Source: Bradyrhizobium sp. SZCCT0153 (GTDB taxonomy: Bacteria > Pseudomonadota > Alphaproteobacteria > Rhizobiales > Xanthobacteraceae). From it: a DNA stretch of 64,000 bases. The number at the start of each line of letters is the position of its first letter. The stretch's first letter is position 1. The notes below the pieces were generated by a model, which was not told where the DNA came from, made no database searches, and saw nothing but the letters and a program-made list of their open reading frames with translations. The stretch spans positions 62,001 to 126,000 of the forward strand of contig NZ_JAFCKS010000005.1 in the NCBI RefSeq assembly GCF_018129995.1, given 5' to 3'. The translations under genes and the position numbers were made by a program. Shown here in pieces: positions 40,599-48,116 of this stretch.

Positions 40599-41702
40599 AT
40601 GGAAACCCGCGCTCCCTACGTGCTGATCGGCAGCTTCGTGCTGGCCGCGATTGTCGCGGTGTTCGGCTTCGTCTATTGGCTGAACAACACCGGCGGCATC
40701 GGGCCGCGCACGAATTACCACGTGCAATTCCAGGGCTCGGTGCCGGGCCTGCTGGTCGGTGCCGGCGTACTGTTCAACGGCATTCGCGTCGGCGAGGTGA
40801 CGCAGCTTGGCCTAGCGCCCGACAATCCGCGCTTCGTCAACGCGACGATCTCGGTGGCCGCGACGACGCCGGTGCGCACCGACACCAAGGTCGGGCTCGA
40901 TTTCCAGGGGCTGACCGGCGTGCCGGTGGTGACGCTGGAAGGCGGCGTGATTGTCGCCAAATCCGGCGAGCCCCTGACCTTGGTCGCCGAGCCCGGCGCG
41001 GGACAGAGCATGACGCAGGCCGCGCGCGATGCGCTGCGGCGGGTCGATTCCGTGCTGGAGGACAATTCCGGCCCGCTGAAGGACACCATCGCCAATCTCA
41101 AGACCTTCTCCGAGGGGCTCGCGCGCAACACCGGCAAGGTCGACGGCATCCTGGCGGGGCTCGAGAAGATGACCGGCGGCGGAACGCCGGCACAGAAGGT
41201 CACCTATGACCTGCGCACACCGCAAAACCTCGGACCGGCCGACAAGACGCTCGCGGCGTCGCTTTCCATTCCCGAGCCGACCGCGGTCGCCATGCTCCAG
41301 ACCCAGCGCATGCTGTTCGCGCCTGGCGGCGACAATCCGGGCTTTGCCGATTTCCTCTGGGCCGACAGCATTCCCAAGCTGGTGCAGGCGCGGCTGATCG
41401 ACAGCTTCGAGAATTACGACATCGCCCATGCACCATTGCGGGCATCCGATCTCGGTCAGGCGGACTACCAGCTCCTGGTCGATATCAGGCGGTTCCGAAT
41501 TGCGACGGAAGGCGAGGCCCGGGTGGAGATCGGCCTGTCGGCGCGGGTCGTCGACAAGAACGGCAAGGTGGTCGCCTCGCGCCTTGTCGAGACCAGCGAG
41601 AAGCTCGACAAGGTCGAGCCGGTCGCGGCAGTCGCAGCGTTCGACAGGGCCTTCGCGCGCATCGCCAAGGAGCTGATCGGCTGGACCGTGCAGGCGGTGT
41701 GA
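40599..41702 (+). CDS. mlaD: MlaD-family (MCE) protein fused to an ABC-transport auxiliary (PqiC-like) domain
   Basis: The 367-residue protein has one N-terminal membrane helix (YVLIGSFVLAAIVAVFGFVYWL) and an MCE domain at about 38-115 (FQGSVPGLLVGAGVLFNGIRVGEV). A helical stretch at 130-190 follows. The C-terminal ~160 residues (YDLRTPQNLGPADKTLAASLSIPEPTAVAMLQTQRMLF...) resemble the PqiC/ABC_trans_aux lipoprotein domain, normally a separate protein. The fusion would place both lipid-binding parts in one periplasmic chain. It is third in the low-oxygen operon. The fusion is seen directly as one open frame; the domain identity is from pattern memory. Confidence 0.85.
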   Translation: METRAPYVLIGSFVLAAIVAVFGFVYWLNNTGGIGPRTNYHVQFQGSVPGLLVGAGVLFNGIRVGEVTQLGLAPDNPRFVNATISVAATTPVRTDTKVGLDFQGLTGVPVVTLEGGVIVAKSGEPLTLVAEPGAGQSMTQAARDALRRVDSVLEDNSGPLKDTIANLKTFSEGLARNTGKVDGILAGLEKMTGGGTPAQKVTYDLRTPQNLGPADKTLAASLSIPEPTAVAMLQTQRMLFAPGGDNPGFADFLWADSIPKLVQARLIDSFENYDIAHAPLRASDLGQADYQLLVDIRRFRIATEGEARVEIGLSARVVDKNGKVVASRLVETSEKLDKVEPVAAVAAFDRAFARIAKELIGWTVQAV

Positions 41703-41708
41703 TGCCGG

Positions 41709-42026
41709 CTATTCCAGCGTCTTCAGATAGGTCAGGAGATCGTGGATCTGGTCCGGACTGAGCACGAAGGCCGGCATGTCGGCGTGGCCGGTGGAGATGC
41801 CTTCGGCCAGCGCCTCACCAAGGTTCTCGATTGGATAGCGCCGGTGCAGGATGCGCAGCGGAGGAGCGATCTTGAGCGGACTTGCGGAAACGCGGTCGAT
41901 CGCATGGCAGCGCGCGCAATTGGCCCGCGCGAAGGCCTTGCCGTGTTGTTCGGCGGCCGGATCGGCGAATGCAGGTCCAATCAGAAGCAGTCCGATCAGG
42001 CCGTGACGCAACGCGCTTTGCAGCAT
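41709..42026 (-). CDS. Small periplasmic c-type cytochrome
   Basis: The 105-residue precursor has a signal peptide (MLQSALRHGLIGLLLIGPAFA-DP). One haem site CARCH sits in FARANCARCHAIDR, and the distal methionine is probably in GHADMPAF. This size suits a soluble electron carrier or an oxidase/nitrite-type partner. It faces the FNR-type regulator across a shared TTGATCTGGGTCAA box centred 64 bp from its ATG, so it is probably induced at low oxygen. Confidence 0.9.
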   Translation of the reverse strand: MLQSALRHGLIGLLLIGPAFADPAAEQHGKAFARANCARCHAIDRVSASPLKIAPPLRILHRRYPIENLGEALAEGISTGHADMPAFVLSPDQIHDLLTYLKTLE

Positions 42027-42083
42027 GGAAAGTGACCCCGGTAGAACCCTGGAGACAGATTAAGACGGGGATGTCCGCCAAAA

Positions 42084-42097
42084 TTGATCTGGGTCAA
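42084..42097. promoter_or_regulatory. FixK/FNR-type box shared by cytochrome c and the FNR-type regulator
   Basis: TTGATCTGGGTCAA sits between divergent genes, centred 64 bp from the cytochrome start and 86 bp from the regulator start. It could serve both and give autoregulation. Confidence 0.75.
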
Positions 42098-42176
42098 TCG
42101 GCTTTCGTGCGGTGCAGTAAAATGGCCAGCGCGGTGGACGCTGCCTACGGAAGGCAGCCGGCGCTTGGAGCGATGG

Positions 42177-42890
42177 ATGAAGCCTTCCCTGGTCACGATT
42201 GGGCCGAACGGGCATTTCTGCAGCGATTGCGCCGTCCGCGAATCGGCGGTGTGTTCGTCGTTGGATGCGGTTGAGCTCAGGGAATTCGAGCATCTCGGAC
42301 GCCGGGTCCGTTTGGGCTCGGGCGAAACCGTGTTCTCCGAGGAGGACATCTCCACCTCGTTCTACAATCTGCTCGAGGGCGTCATGCGGCTGTACAAGCT
42401 GCTGCCCGACGGCCGGCGCCAGATCGTGGGCTTTGCCTTGCCTGGCGATTTCCTGGGCATGAACGTTTCCGGCCGGCACAATTTCTCGGCCGATGCGATC
42501 GGCGCGGTAACCGTGTGCCAGTTCGCGAAGACTCCCTTCGGCCGCTTCATCGAGGACCGGGCGCATCTGCTCAGGCGGATCAACGAGCTGGCCATTCGTG
42601 AGCTGGACCATGCGCGCGACCACATGGTCCTGCTCGGCCGCCGTTCGGCGGACGAGAAGGTCGCGGCCTTTCTGCTCGGCTGGCGCGAACGGTCGTTCGC
42701 GCTCAAGGGGCGGTCCGACACGGTGCCGCTTCCAATGAGCCGCCAGGACATCGCCGACTATCTCGGCCTGACGATCGAAACCGTCAGTCGCACCTTCACC
42801 AAGCTGGAGCGTCACGGCGTGATCGAGATCATTCACGGCGGGATCCGCCTGCTCGATCCGGCGCGCGTCGAGGCGCTGGCTGCAGCCTGA
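42177..42890 (+). CDS. FNR/FixK-type Crp-Fnr regulator with an oxygen-sensing cysteine set
   Basis: The 237-residue regulator has N-terminal cysteines C15, C18 and C26 (FCSDCAVRESAVC) and a fourth, C114 (VTVCQFAK), the pattern of [4Fe-4S] FNR/FnrN/AadR/FixK1-type sensors. A cyclic-nucleotide-like beta-roll and a dimer helix (INELAIRELDHARDHMVLL) follow. The DNA-reading helix is IADYLGLTIETVSRTFTKLE, in which E-T-V-S-R is the FNR residue set that reads TTGA/TCAA. It can therefore bind the boxes found around it. The ATG 42177 has GGAG upstream. Relatives control anaerobic aromatic degradation and microaerobic respiration. Confidence 0.9.
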   Translation: MKPSLVTIGPNGHFCSDCAVRESAVCSSLDAVELREFEHLGRRVRLGSGETVFSEEDISTSFYNLLEGVMRLYKLLPDGRRQIVGFALPGDFLGMNVSGRHNFSADAIGAVTVCQFAKTPFGRFIEDRAHLLRRINELAIRELDHARDHMVLLGRRSADEKVAAFLLGWRERSFALKGRSDTVPLPMSRQDIADYLGLTIETVSRTFTKLERHGVIEIIHGGIRLLDPARVEALAAA

Positions 42891-42917
42891 CGACTTCCCC
42901 AACACGCTCCCGGATTT

Positions 42918-42931
42918 TTGATCCCGATCAA
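42918..42931 (+). promoter_or_regulatory. FixK/FNR-type box for the 41-residue membrane peptide
   Basis: TTGATCCCGATCAA is a perfect TTGAT-N4-ATCAA palindrome. GATAAT at 42953-42958 is a well-placed -10 element. Confidence 0.82.
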
Positions 42932-42983
42932 TGACGCCGGCCGTCTGTCGCCGATAATGCGCCAAACAACCCGGGAGGACATC

Positions 42984-43109
42984 ATGCCTGCTGACGCAAT
43001 GCTGGTGACTATAGCCGTCGTGGCGATCTTCGTTGCGTTCGCGGCAGCTCTGGCCTGGGCAGACCGACAAACCAGTGCAGGCGGGTTCGACCCGGATTCC
43101 AGGCGCTAA
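42984..43109 (+). CDS. 41-residue single-span membrane peptide under an FNR-type promoter
   Basis: The peptide has one hydrophobic segment (AMLVTIAVVAIFVAFAAALAW) and a short polar tail DRQTSAGGFDPDSRR. It has a strong ribosome-binding site GGGAGGA 6 nt before ATG 42984 and a clear FNR-type box with a matching -10. It may be a small subunit or modulator of a membrane complex, like small proteins of terminal oxidases, but I know no family. It would be missed by length cut-offs. A short hairpin near 43242-43256 follows the gene but has no U-run. Confidence 0.75.
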   Translation: MPADAMLVTIAVVAIFVAFAAALAWADRQTSAGGFDPDSRR

Positions 43110-43387
43110 AGCTCGGAGATCATGGCCCGTCCAGCCGGCGAGCCGCCGACGCTCGACCGGCGAGCTTTTGGCCGTTGCCCAGCGCCTCAACGCAATCGCA
43201 GACTCCCATCTGCAACTCTGCATCGATCAAAATTCGCCGCGCATCCTTCGGATGCGGCCTTCGGTCCCGGCCAAGGGCGTTTTTGCGGCATTTGCCTAAA
43301 ACGGCGCGCGTGCTTTCCGGTTGAAATGCCGGGCAACGTTGACTACGCAGGACCTCCAGTGCCTCGCAGTCTTAGGAGCCCCCCGGC

Positions 43388-44116
43388 GTGCCTCAGGACA
43401 AGACCGGCGACCCGCGACAGTCGGCGGGCAACAAACTATCGGTCCTGCGCAAGCATCCGATCTTTGCGGATCTGGAGCCGGAAGCGCTCGATCAGCTCTG
43501 CCGCTACGCCAAGCACACCACGGTGAAGCGCGGCGCGACGATCGCCGCCAAGGGCGATCCCGGCAACAACCTGTTCGCAGTGATCACGGGCACGGTGAAG
43601 ATTTCGTCTTCGTCGCCGGACGGGCGAAACGCCATTCTCAATCTGATCGGTCCCGGAGAAATCTTCGGCGAGATCGCGGTGCTCGACGGCGCACCCAGGT
43701 CGGCCGATGCGACCGCGAACACCAATTGCGAGCTCTACATCATCGATCGCCGGGACTTCCTGCCGTTCGTGAAGAGCCAGCCGGCGCTCGCGATGAAATT
43801 CATCGAGCTGCTCTGCGCGCGCCTGCGCTGGACCAGCCAGCAGGTCGAGCAGGTGATCCTGCAAAATCTGCCGGGCCGGCTTGCGAGCGCGCTGCTCGGT
43901 CTCACCGAAGAGCGCAAGTTCGACTCCGGCAGCGGCACTCTCGCCATCACGCAGCAGGAGATCAGCGAGATGGTGGGGATGACGCGCGAGAGCATCAACA
44001 AGCAATTGCGCGCCTGGGCAGGGCGCAACTGGGTTCGCCTCGAGCACGGCGCCATCGTCGTGCTCGACATCGATGCCCTGCGCGAACTCGCCGAAAGCGG
44101 CCTCGACGGCAACTAG
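43388..44116 (+). CDS. Crp/Fnr-family regulator without a cysteine cluster
   Basis: The 242-residue regulator has a cNMP-type beta-roll (RGATIAAKGDPGNNLFAVITGTVKIS, GPGEIFGEIAVLDGAPRSADATA) and a winged HTH (LAITQQEISEMVGMTRESINKQLRAWAGRNWVRLEHGAIVV). The FGEIAVLDGAPRSA loop resembles the CRP phosphate-binding cassette, so it may bind a cyclic nucleotide. The reading helix R-E-S-I-N-K differs from the FNR set, so it probably reads another DNA site. The start is GTG 43388. The stop overlaps that of the convergent cyclase gene (CTAG). The 278 bp upstream holds no other recognisable element. Confidence 0.88.
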   Translation: MPQDKTGDPRQSAGNKLSVLRKHPIFADLEPEALDQLCRYAKHTTVKRGATIAAKGDPGNNLFAVITGTVKISSSSPDGRNAILNLIGPGEIFGEIAVLDGAPRSADATANTNCELYIIDRRDFLPFVKSQPALAMKFIELLCARLRWTSQQVEQVILQNLPGRLASALLGLTEERKFDSGSGTLAITQQEISEMVGMTRESINKQLRAWAGRNWVRLEHGAIVVLDIDALRELAESGLDGN

Positions 44117-44889
44117 CCGTCGATGATCGCAACCGCGCGGGTCCAGCCCGCGGAGGCTCGCTCGATCTTCACAGGAAAGCATGAGACCGTGAACCCGGTC
44201 GACGGCAGCTGGTCGAGATTGTGCAGCTTCTCGAGATGGCAATAACCGATGTGCCGTCCCGCCTTGTGGCCTTCCCAGATCAGGCCGGCATCTTTCGTCT
44301 CGGCATATTTCTTCGCGGTGTAGACGAACGGCGCGTCCCAGCTCCAGCCGTCGGTGCCGGTCAGCCGCACGCCGCGTTCGAGCAGGTACATGGTGGCCTC
44401 ATAGCCCATGCCGCAACCGGAGTTGACGTAATCGGCGCGGCCGAACTTGGCGCCGGCGCTGGTGTTGACCACGACAATCTCGTGCGGCGACAGCGTGTGC
44501 CCGATCCGCTTCAGCTCCGTCTCGACGTCGTCGGCGCTCGCAACGTAGCCGTCGGGCAGATGCCGGAAGTCGAGCTTCACGCCGGGCTGAAAGCACCATT
44601 CCAGCGGCACCTCGTCGATCGTCCATGACCGCTCGCCGCGGTTCATGGTCGGATGGAAATGCCAGGGCGCATCCAGATGCGTGCCGTTGTGGGTGGACAG
44701 CGAGACCTGCTCGACGGCCCAGCCCTGGCCGTCCGGCAGGTCCTGCGCCTGGAGGCCTTCGAAGAACTGCAGCATCCGCGGCAGGCCTTGCTGGTGATCG
44801 ATGTACTGGATCGTCGGGTGATTGCCTGGCGGATCGGCCGTCACGTCGTTCCTCAGCGGCACGGAAATATCGATCAGTCTCCGCGACAT
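44113..44889 (-). CDS. Cyclase-family protein (kynurenine-formamidase-like metal hydrolase)
   Basis: The 258-residue protein has the cyclase/arylformamidase motif HNGTHLDAPWHFHP (H-x-G-T-H-x-D-x-P-x-H metal ligands, about residue 66-80). It also has IVVVNTSAGAKFG and GCGMGYEATMYLLERGVRLTGTDGW. Related enzymes hydrolyse N-formylkynurenine or other amides and lactones. The ATG 44889 is preceded by GGGGGGA. It is transcribed away from the TRAP operon across a 326-bp promoter region and could act on the compound that the TRAP system imports. Confidence 0.87.
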   Translation of the reverse strand: MSRRLIDISVPLRNDVTADPPGNHPTIQYIDHQQGLPRMLQFFEGLQAQDLPDGQGWAVEQVSLSTHNGTHLDAPWHFHPTMNRGERSWTIDEVPLEWCFQPGVKLDFRHLPDGYVASADDVETELKRIGHTLSPHEIVVVNTSAGAKFGRADYVNSGCGMGYEATMYLLERGVRLTGTDGWSWDAPFVYTAKKYAETKDAGLIWEGHKAGRHIGYCHLEKLHNLDQLPSTGFTVSCFPVKIERASAGWTRAVAIIDG

Positions 44890-45215
44890 GGGATTCCCCC
44901 CGAGATCTTCCGCTTTGTTTCGCGGCATCTTGGCGGGGCTGGACCGGCGCCGTCAAGCGATCCCCAGGGGCGGGTCGCGCGGCAGACAGTACGGTTGGTT
45001 TCGGAAAAAACGGACCATTCACAGATTGCCCGGCCAAAGCCGGTTTGATCCATCGATGCAACTCTGGCATTGATCGATGCCGGATTTGGCTTGGACTCAG
45101 AATGCCGCGCGCCCTAGGGACGACAATGGCGCTTGACTTCACACCGGAAGTGGAGCGACCCAAGGCGGCCCGCAGCATCTGCCCAACGACATAATCAACT
45201 CAGGAGGAAGCCCAC
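44890..45215. other. 326-bp divergent promoter region
   Basis: The region lies between the cyclase gene and the TRAP operon. ATCGATGC occurs at 45052-45059 and 45073-45080, a 21-bp repeat (two helical turns) that could bind a regulator. TTGGAC and TAGGGA near 45092-45120 make a weak promoter. AGGAGG just before 45216 is the ribosome-binding site of the TRAP binding protein. No further gene was seen. Confidence 0.45.
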
Positions 45216-46187
45216 ATGAAGATACTCACCGGCATCATCGCGGCCGCTCTGCTCGCGGTCTCGGCCCCCTTGGCGACCGCACGCGATTTCCGCTCCGCCG
45301 ACGTCCACCCCGCCGACTATCCGACCGTCGAGGCCGTCAAGTTCATGGGCAAGCAGCTCGCAGCGGCGAGCGGCGGCAAGCTCGGCGTGAAGGTGTATCC
45401 CAATGGCGCCCTGGGCTCCGAGAAGGACACCATCGAGCAGCTCAAGATCGGCGCACTCGATATGATGCGGATCAACGCATCCCCGCTCAACAACTTCGTG
45501 CCGGAAACCATTGCGTTGTGCCTGCCCTTCGTCTTCCGGGATACGCAGCACATGCGTACTGTCCTTGACGGGCCGATCGGCGACGAGATTCTGGCGGCGA
45601 TGGCGCCCGCGGGATTGATCGGTCTGGCCTATTACGACAGCGGCGCCCGGTCCATTTACACCGTCAAGGCGCCGGTCAAGTCGCTGGCGGACCTCAAGGG
45701 CCTCAAGATCCGCGTCCAGCAATCCGACCTGTGGGTCGGCATGATCCAGAGCCTCGGGGCCAACCCGACGCCGATGCCGTACGGCGAGGTCTATACTGCC
45801 CTCAAGACCGGTCTGGTTGATGCTGCCGAGAACAACTGGCCCTCTTACGAATCCTCGCGCCATTTCGAGGCAGCCAAGTTCTACAATGTCACCGAGCACT
45901 CCCTGGCGCCCGAAGTTCTCGTGATGTCCAAGACGGTCTGGGACACACTGAGCAAGGAAGACCAGGCGATGGTCCGCAAGGCGGCCAAGGAATCGGTTCC
46001 CGTCATGCGCAAGCTCTGGGACGAGCGTGAGCAGGCCTCCCGCAAGACCGTCGAGGCCGCCGGCGTTCAGGTCGTCACGATCGCCAACAAGCAGGAATTC
46101 GTCGATGCGATGAAGCCGGTCTACGACAAGTTCGCCGGTGACGAGAAGCTGAAGGGTCTCGTCAAGCGCATCCAGGACACCAAGTAG
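45216..46187 (+). CDS. TRAP transporter periplasmic binding protein (DctP family)
   Basis: The 323-residue protein has a signal peptide (MKILTGIIAAALLAVSAPLATA-RD). Mature sequence contains LGVKVYPNGALGSEKDTIEQLKIGALDM, IRVQQSDLWVGMIQSLGANPTPMPYGEVYTALKTGLVDAAENN, in which R binds the substrate carboxylate (family knowledge). TRAP systems import organic acids using the sodium gradient. The ATG follows AGGAGG. It heads an operon with DctQ, DctM and an SDR. Confidence 0.93.
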   Translation: MKILTGIIAAALLAVSAPLATARDFRSADVHPADYPTVEAVKFMGKQLAAASGGKLGVKVYPNGALGSEKDTIEQLKIGALDMMRINASPLNNFVPETIALCLPFVFRDTQHMRTVLDGPIGDEILAAMAPAGLIGLAYYDSGARSIYTVKAPVKSLADLKGLKIRVQQSDLWVGMIQSLGANPTPMPYGEVYTALKTGLVDAAENNWPSYESSRHFEAAKFYNVTEHSLAPEVLVMSKTVWDTLSKEDQAMVRKAAKESVPVMRKLWDEREQASRKTVEAAGVQVVTIANKQEFVDAMKPVYDKFAGDEKLKGLVKRIQDTK

Positions 46188-46262
46188 GACCGCAAGCGTC
46201 GGGTCCGGCGTCGCCGCGAGGCGATACCGGACCCTCGCAAGGAGACGCGCAAGGAGACCTGG

Positions 46263-46811
46263 ATGACCGACCCACACGTCGCAAGCCACGAGCAGGACGT
46301 GGCCGGACGCCCGTCCACCGGCCTGCTGTCGCGGATCAATGCTCCCGTTGCTCGAGCAGGCATGTATCTGTCCGTGACCGGCCTGCTCGTCATCGTCACC
46401 ATCGTGTTCTACCAGGTGTTCGGACGCTACGTGCTCAATTCCAGCCCGACATGGACGGAGAACCTCGCGCTGGTCCTGATCCTGTATGTCACGCTGATCG
46501 GCGCCGCCGTCGGCGTGCGCGATGCCGGTCACATCGGAATGGACAGTCTGCTGGTGATGCTTCCGGATCATGTGCGGGAGAAGATCGAGTTCGTGATCCA
46601 TGTTCTGGTGGCCGTGTTCGGCATTGCGATGGCCTACAACGGTTGGATCCTCGGGGCCTCGGTCGGAACCGTGAAGATCCCCAATCTCGGCCTGCCTGAA
46701 GTCATCCGTTACGTTCCGCTGATCGCCTCCGGCGTCCTGATCGTCTCCTTTTCAATCGAGCACATCATTGCTCTCCTGCGCGGCGAAGAGGTCGTCCCCT
46801 CATGGAATTGA
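46263..46811 (+). CDS. TRAP transporter small permease (DctQ family)
   Basis: The 182-residue protein has a polar N terminus and about four hydrophobic helices: LSVTGLLVIVTIVFYQVFGRYV, ENLALVLILYVTLIGAAVGVRDAGHIGMD, FVIHVLVAVFGIAMAYNGWI and YVPLIASGVLIVSFSIEHIIALL. It ends overlapping the start of the DctM gene by 10 nt. Confidence 0.92.
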   Translation: MTDPHVASHEQDVAGRPSTGLLSRINAPVARAGMYLSVTGLLVIVTIVFYQVFGRYVLNSSPTWTENLALVLILYVTLIGAAVGVRDAGHIGMDSLLVMLPDHVREKIEFVIHVLVAVFGIAMAYNGWILGASVGTVKIPNLGLPEVIRYVPLIASGVLIVSFSIEHIIALLRGEEVVPSWN

Positions 46812-48094
46812 TCATCCTCGGCGCCTCGTTCTTCGGCTTCCTGGTCATCGGCGTACCTGTCGCCTTCGCGATCGGCCTCTCGGCGATCTGCACCATCCTC
46901 TACGAAGGCCTGCCTGTCGCCGTCATCTTCCAGCAGATGATGTCGGGAATGAACATCTTCTCGTTCCTCGCCATCCCGTTCTTCGTCTTCAGCGGTGAGC
47001 TGATGCTGCATGGCGGCGTCGCCGACAAGATCGTGCTGCTCGCCAAGAATCTCGTCGGGCACATCCGCGGCGGGCTCGGCATGTCGAACGTGGTCGCCTG
47101 CACGCTGTTCGGCGGCGTCTCCGGCTCGCCCGTGGCCGACGTGTCGGCGATGGGCGCGGTGATGATCCCGATGATGAAGAAGGAAGGCTTCGACACCGAC
47201 TACGCCGTCAACGTCACCACCCATGCCTCGCTGGTCGGAGCCTTGATGCCGACCAGCCACAACATGATCATCTATGCGCTCGCCGCCGGCGGCAAGGTCT
47301 CGATCGGCGCGCTGATCGCGGCCGGCCTCCTGCCGGCGCTCGTGCTGATGGTGTGCATGCTGGTCGCCGCCTACGCGGTCGCGGTGAAGCGAGGCTATCC
47401 GGCCGGCAAGTTCCCGGGCTGGGCCGAGGTGTTCCGCTCGTTCGCGGCCGCGCTGCCCGGTCTTTTGATCGTCGGCATCATCCTGACGGGCATCCTCTCC
47501 GGCGTCTTTACGGCAACCGAATCCGCAGCCGTCGCGGTCACCTACACGATCCTGCTGACCTTCTTCATCTACCGCACCATGACCCTGCCGAACTTCCTGC
47601 GGGCCGCCGCGAAGGCCGTGAAGACGACGGGCGTGGTGCTGTTGCTGATCGGCGTCTCCACCATGTTCCAGTACCTGATGGGGTTGTACGAGGTGGCCGA
47701 CCTCGCTGGCGAGATGATGAGCAAGGTCTCCTCGCAGCCCTGGATCATCTTCCTGCTCATCAACGTCATCCTGTTCCTGCTCGGCACGTTCATGGACATG
47801 GCGGCGACCATCCTGATCTGCACGCCGATTTTCCTGCCGATCGCGATGAAGGCGGGCATGGACCCGGTGCAGTTCGGCATGCTGATGCTGATCAACTGCG
47901 CTTTGGGGCTGAACACCCCGCCGGTCGGAACGACGCAGTTCGTCGGCTGCGCCATCGGCGGCATCTCGGTGGGCGCGGTGATGCGCACCATCCTGCCGTT
48001 CTACGCCGCCCTGATCGCAGCTCTGATGTTCGTGACGTACGTCCCCGCCTTCTCGCTGTGGCTGCCCCGCCTGCTGATGGGCTACAAGGGATAG
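46802..48094 (+). CDS. TRAP transporter large permease (DctM family)
   Basis: The 430-residue protein has about 12 hydrophobic segments and the DctM landmarks GGVSGSPVADVSAMGAVMIPMMKKEGF and LMLINCALGLNTPPVG. It is the substrate-translocating subunit. The ATG 46802 overlaps the DctQ end by 10 nt. The SDR gene follows 22 bp later. Confidence 0.94.
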   Translation: MELIILGASFFGFLVIGVPVAFAIGLSAICTILYEGLPVAVIFQQMMSGMNIFSFLAIPFFVFSGELMLHGGVADKIVLLAKNLVGHIRGGLGMSNVVACTLFGGVSGSPVADVSAMGAVMIPMMKKEGFDTDYAVNVTTHASLVGALMPTSHNMIIYALAAGGKVSIGALIAAGLLPALVLMVCMLVAAYAVAVKRGYPAGKFPGWAEVFRSFAAALPGLLIVGIILTGILSGVFTATESAAVAVTYTILLTFFIYRTMTLPNFLRAAAKAVKTTGVVLLLIGVSTMFQYLMGLYEVADLAGEMMSKVSSQPWIIFLLINVILFLLGTFMDMAATILICTPIFLPIAMKAGMDPVQFGMLMLINCALGLNTPPVGTTQFVGCAIGGISVGAVMRTILPFYAALIAALMFVTYVPAFSLWLPRLLMGYKG

Positions 48095-48116
48095 CAGCAA
48101 CAGGGAGAATTCGTTC

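Noticed and set aside
43388..44116. Second FNR-type oxygen sensor
   Set aside because: It lacks the N-terminal cysteine set and the E-T-V-S-R reading helix, so it is called only as a CRP-family regulator.
46709..48100. 463-codon minus-strand frame opposite dctM
   Set aside because: Extremely His/Asp/Arg-rich composition, the antisense image of membrane-helix codons.
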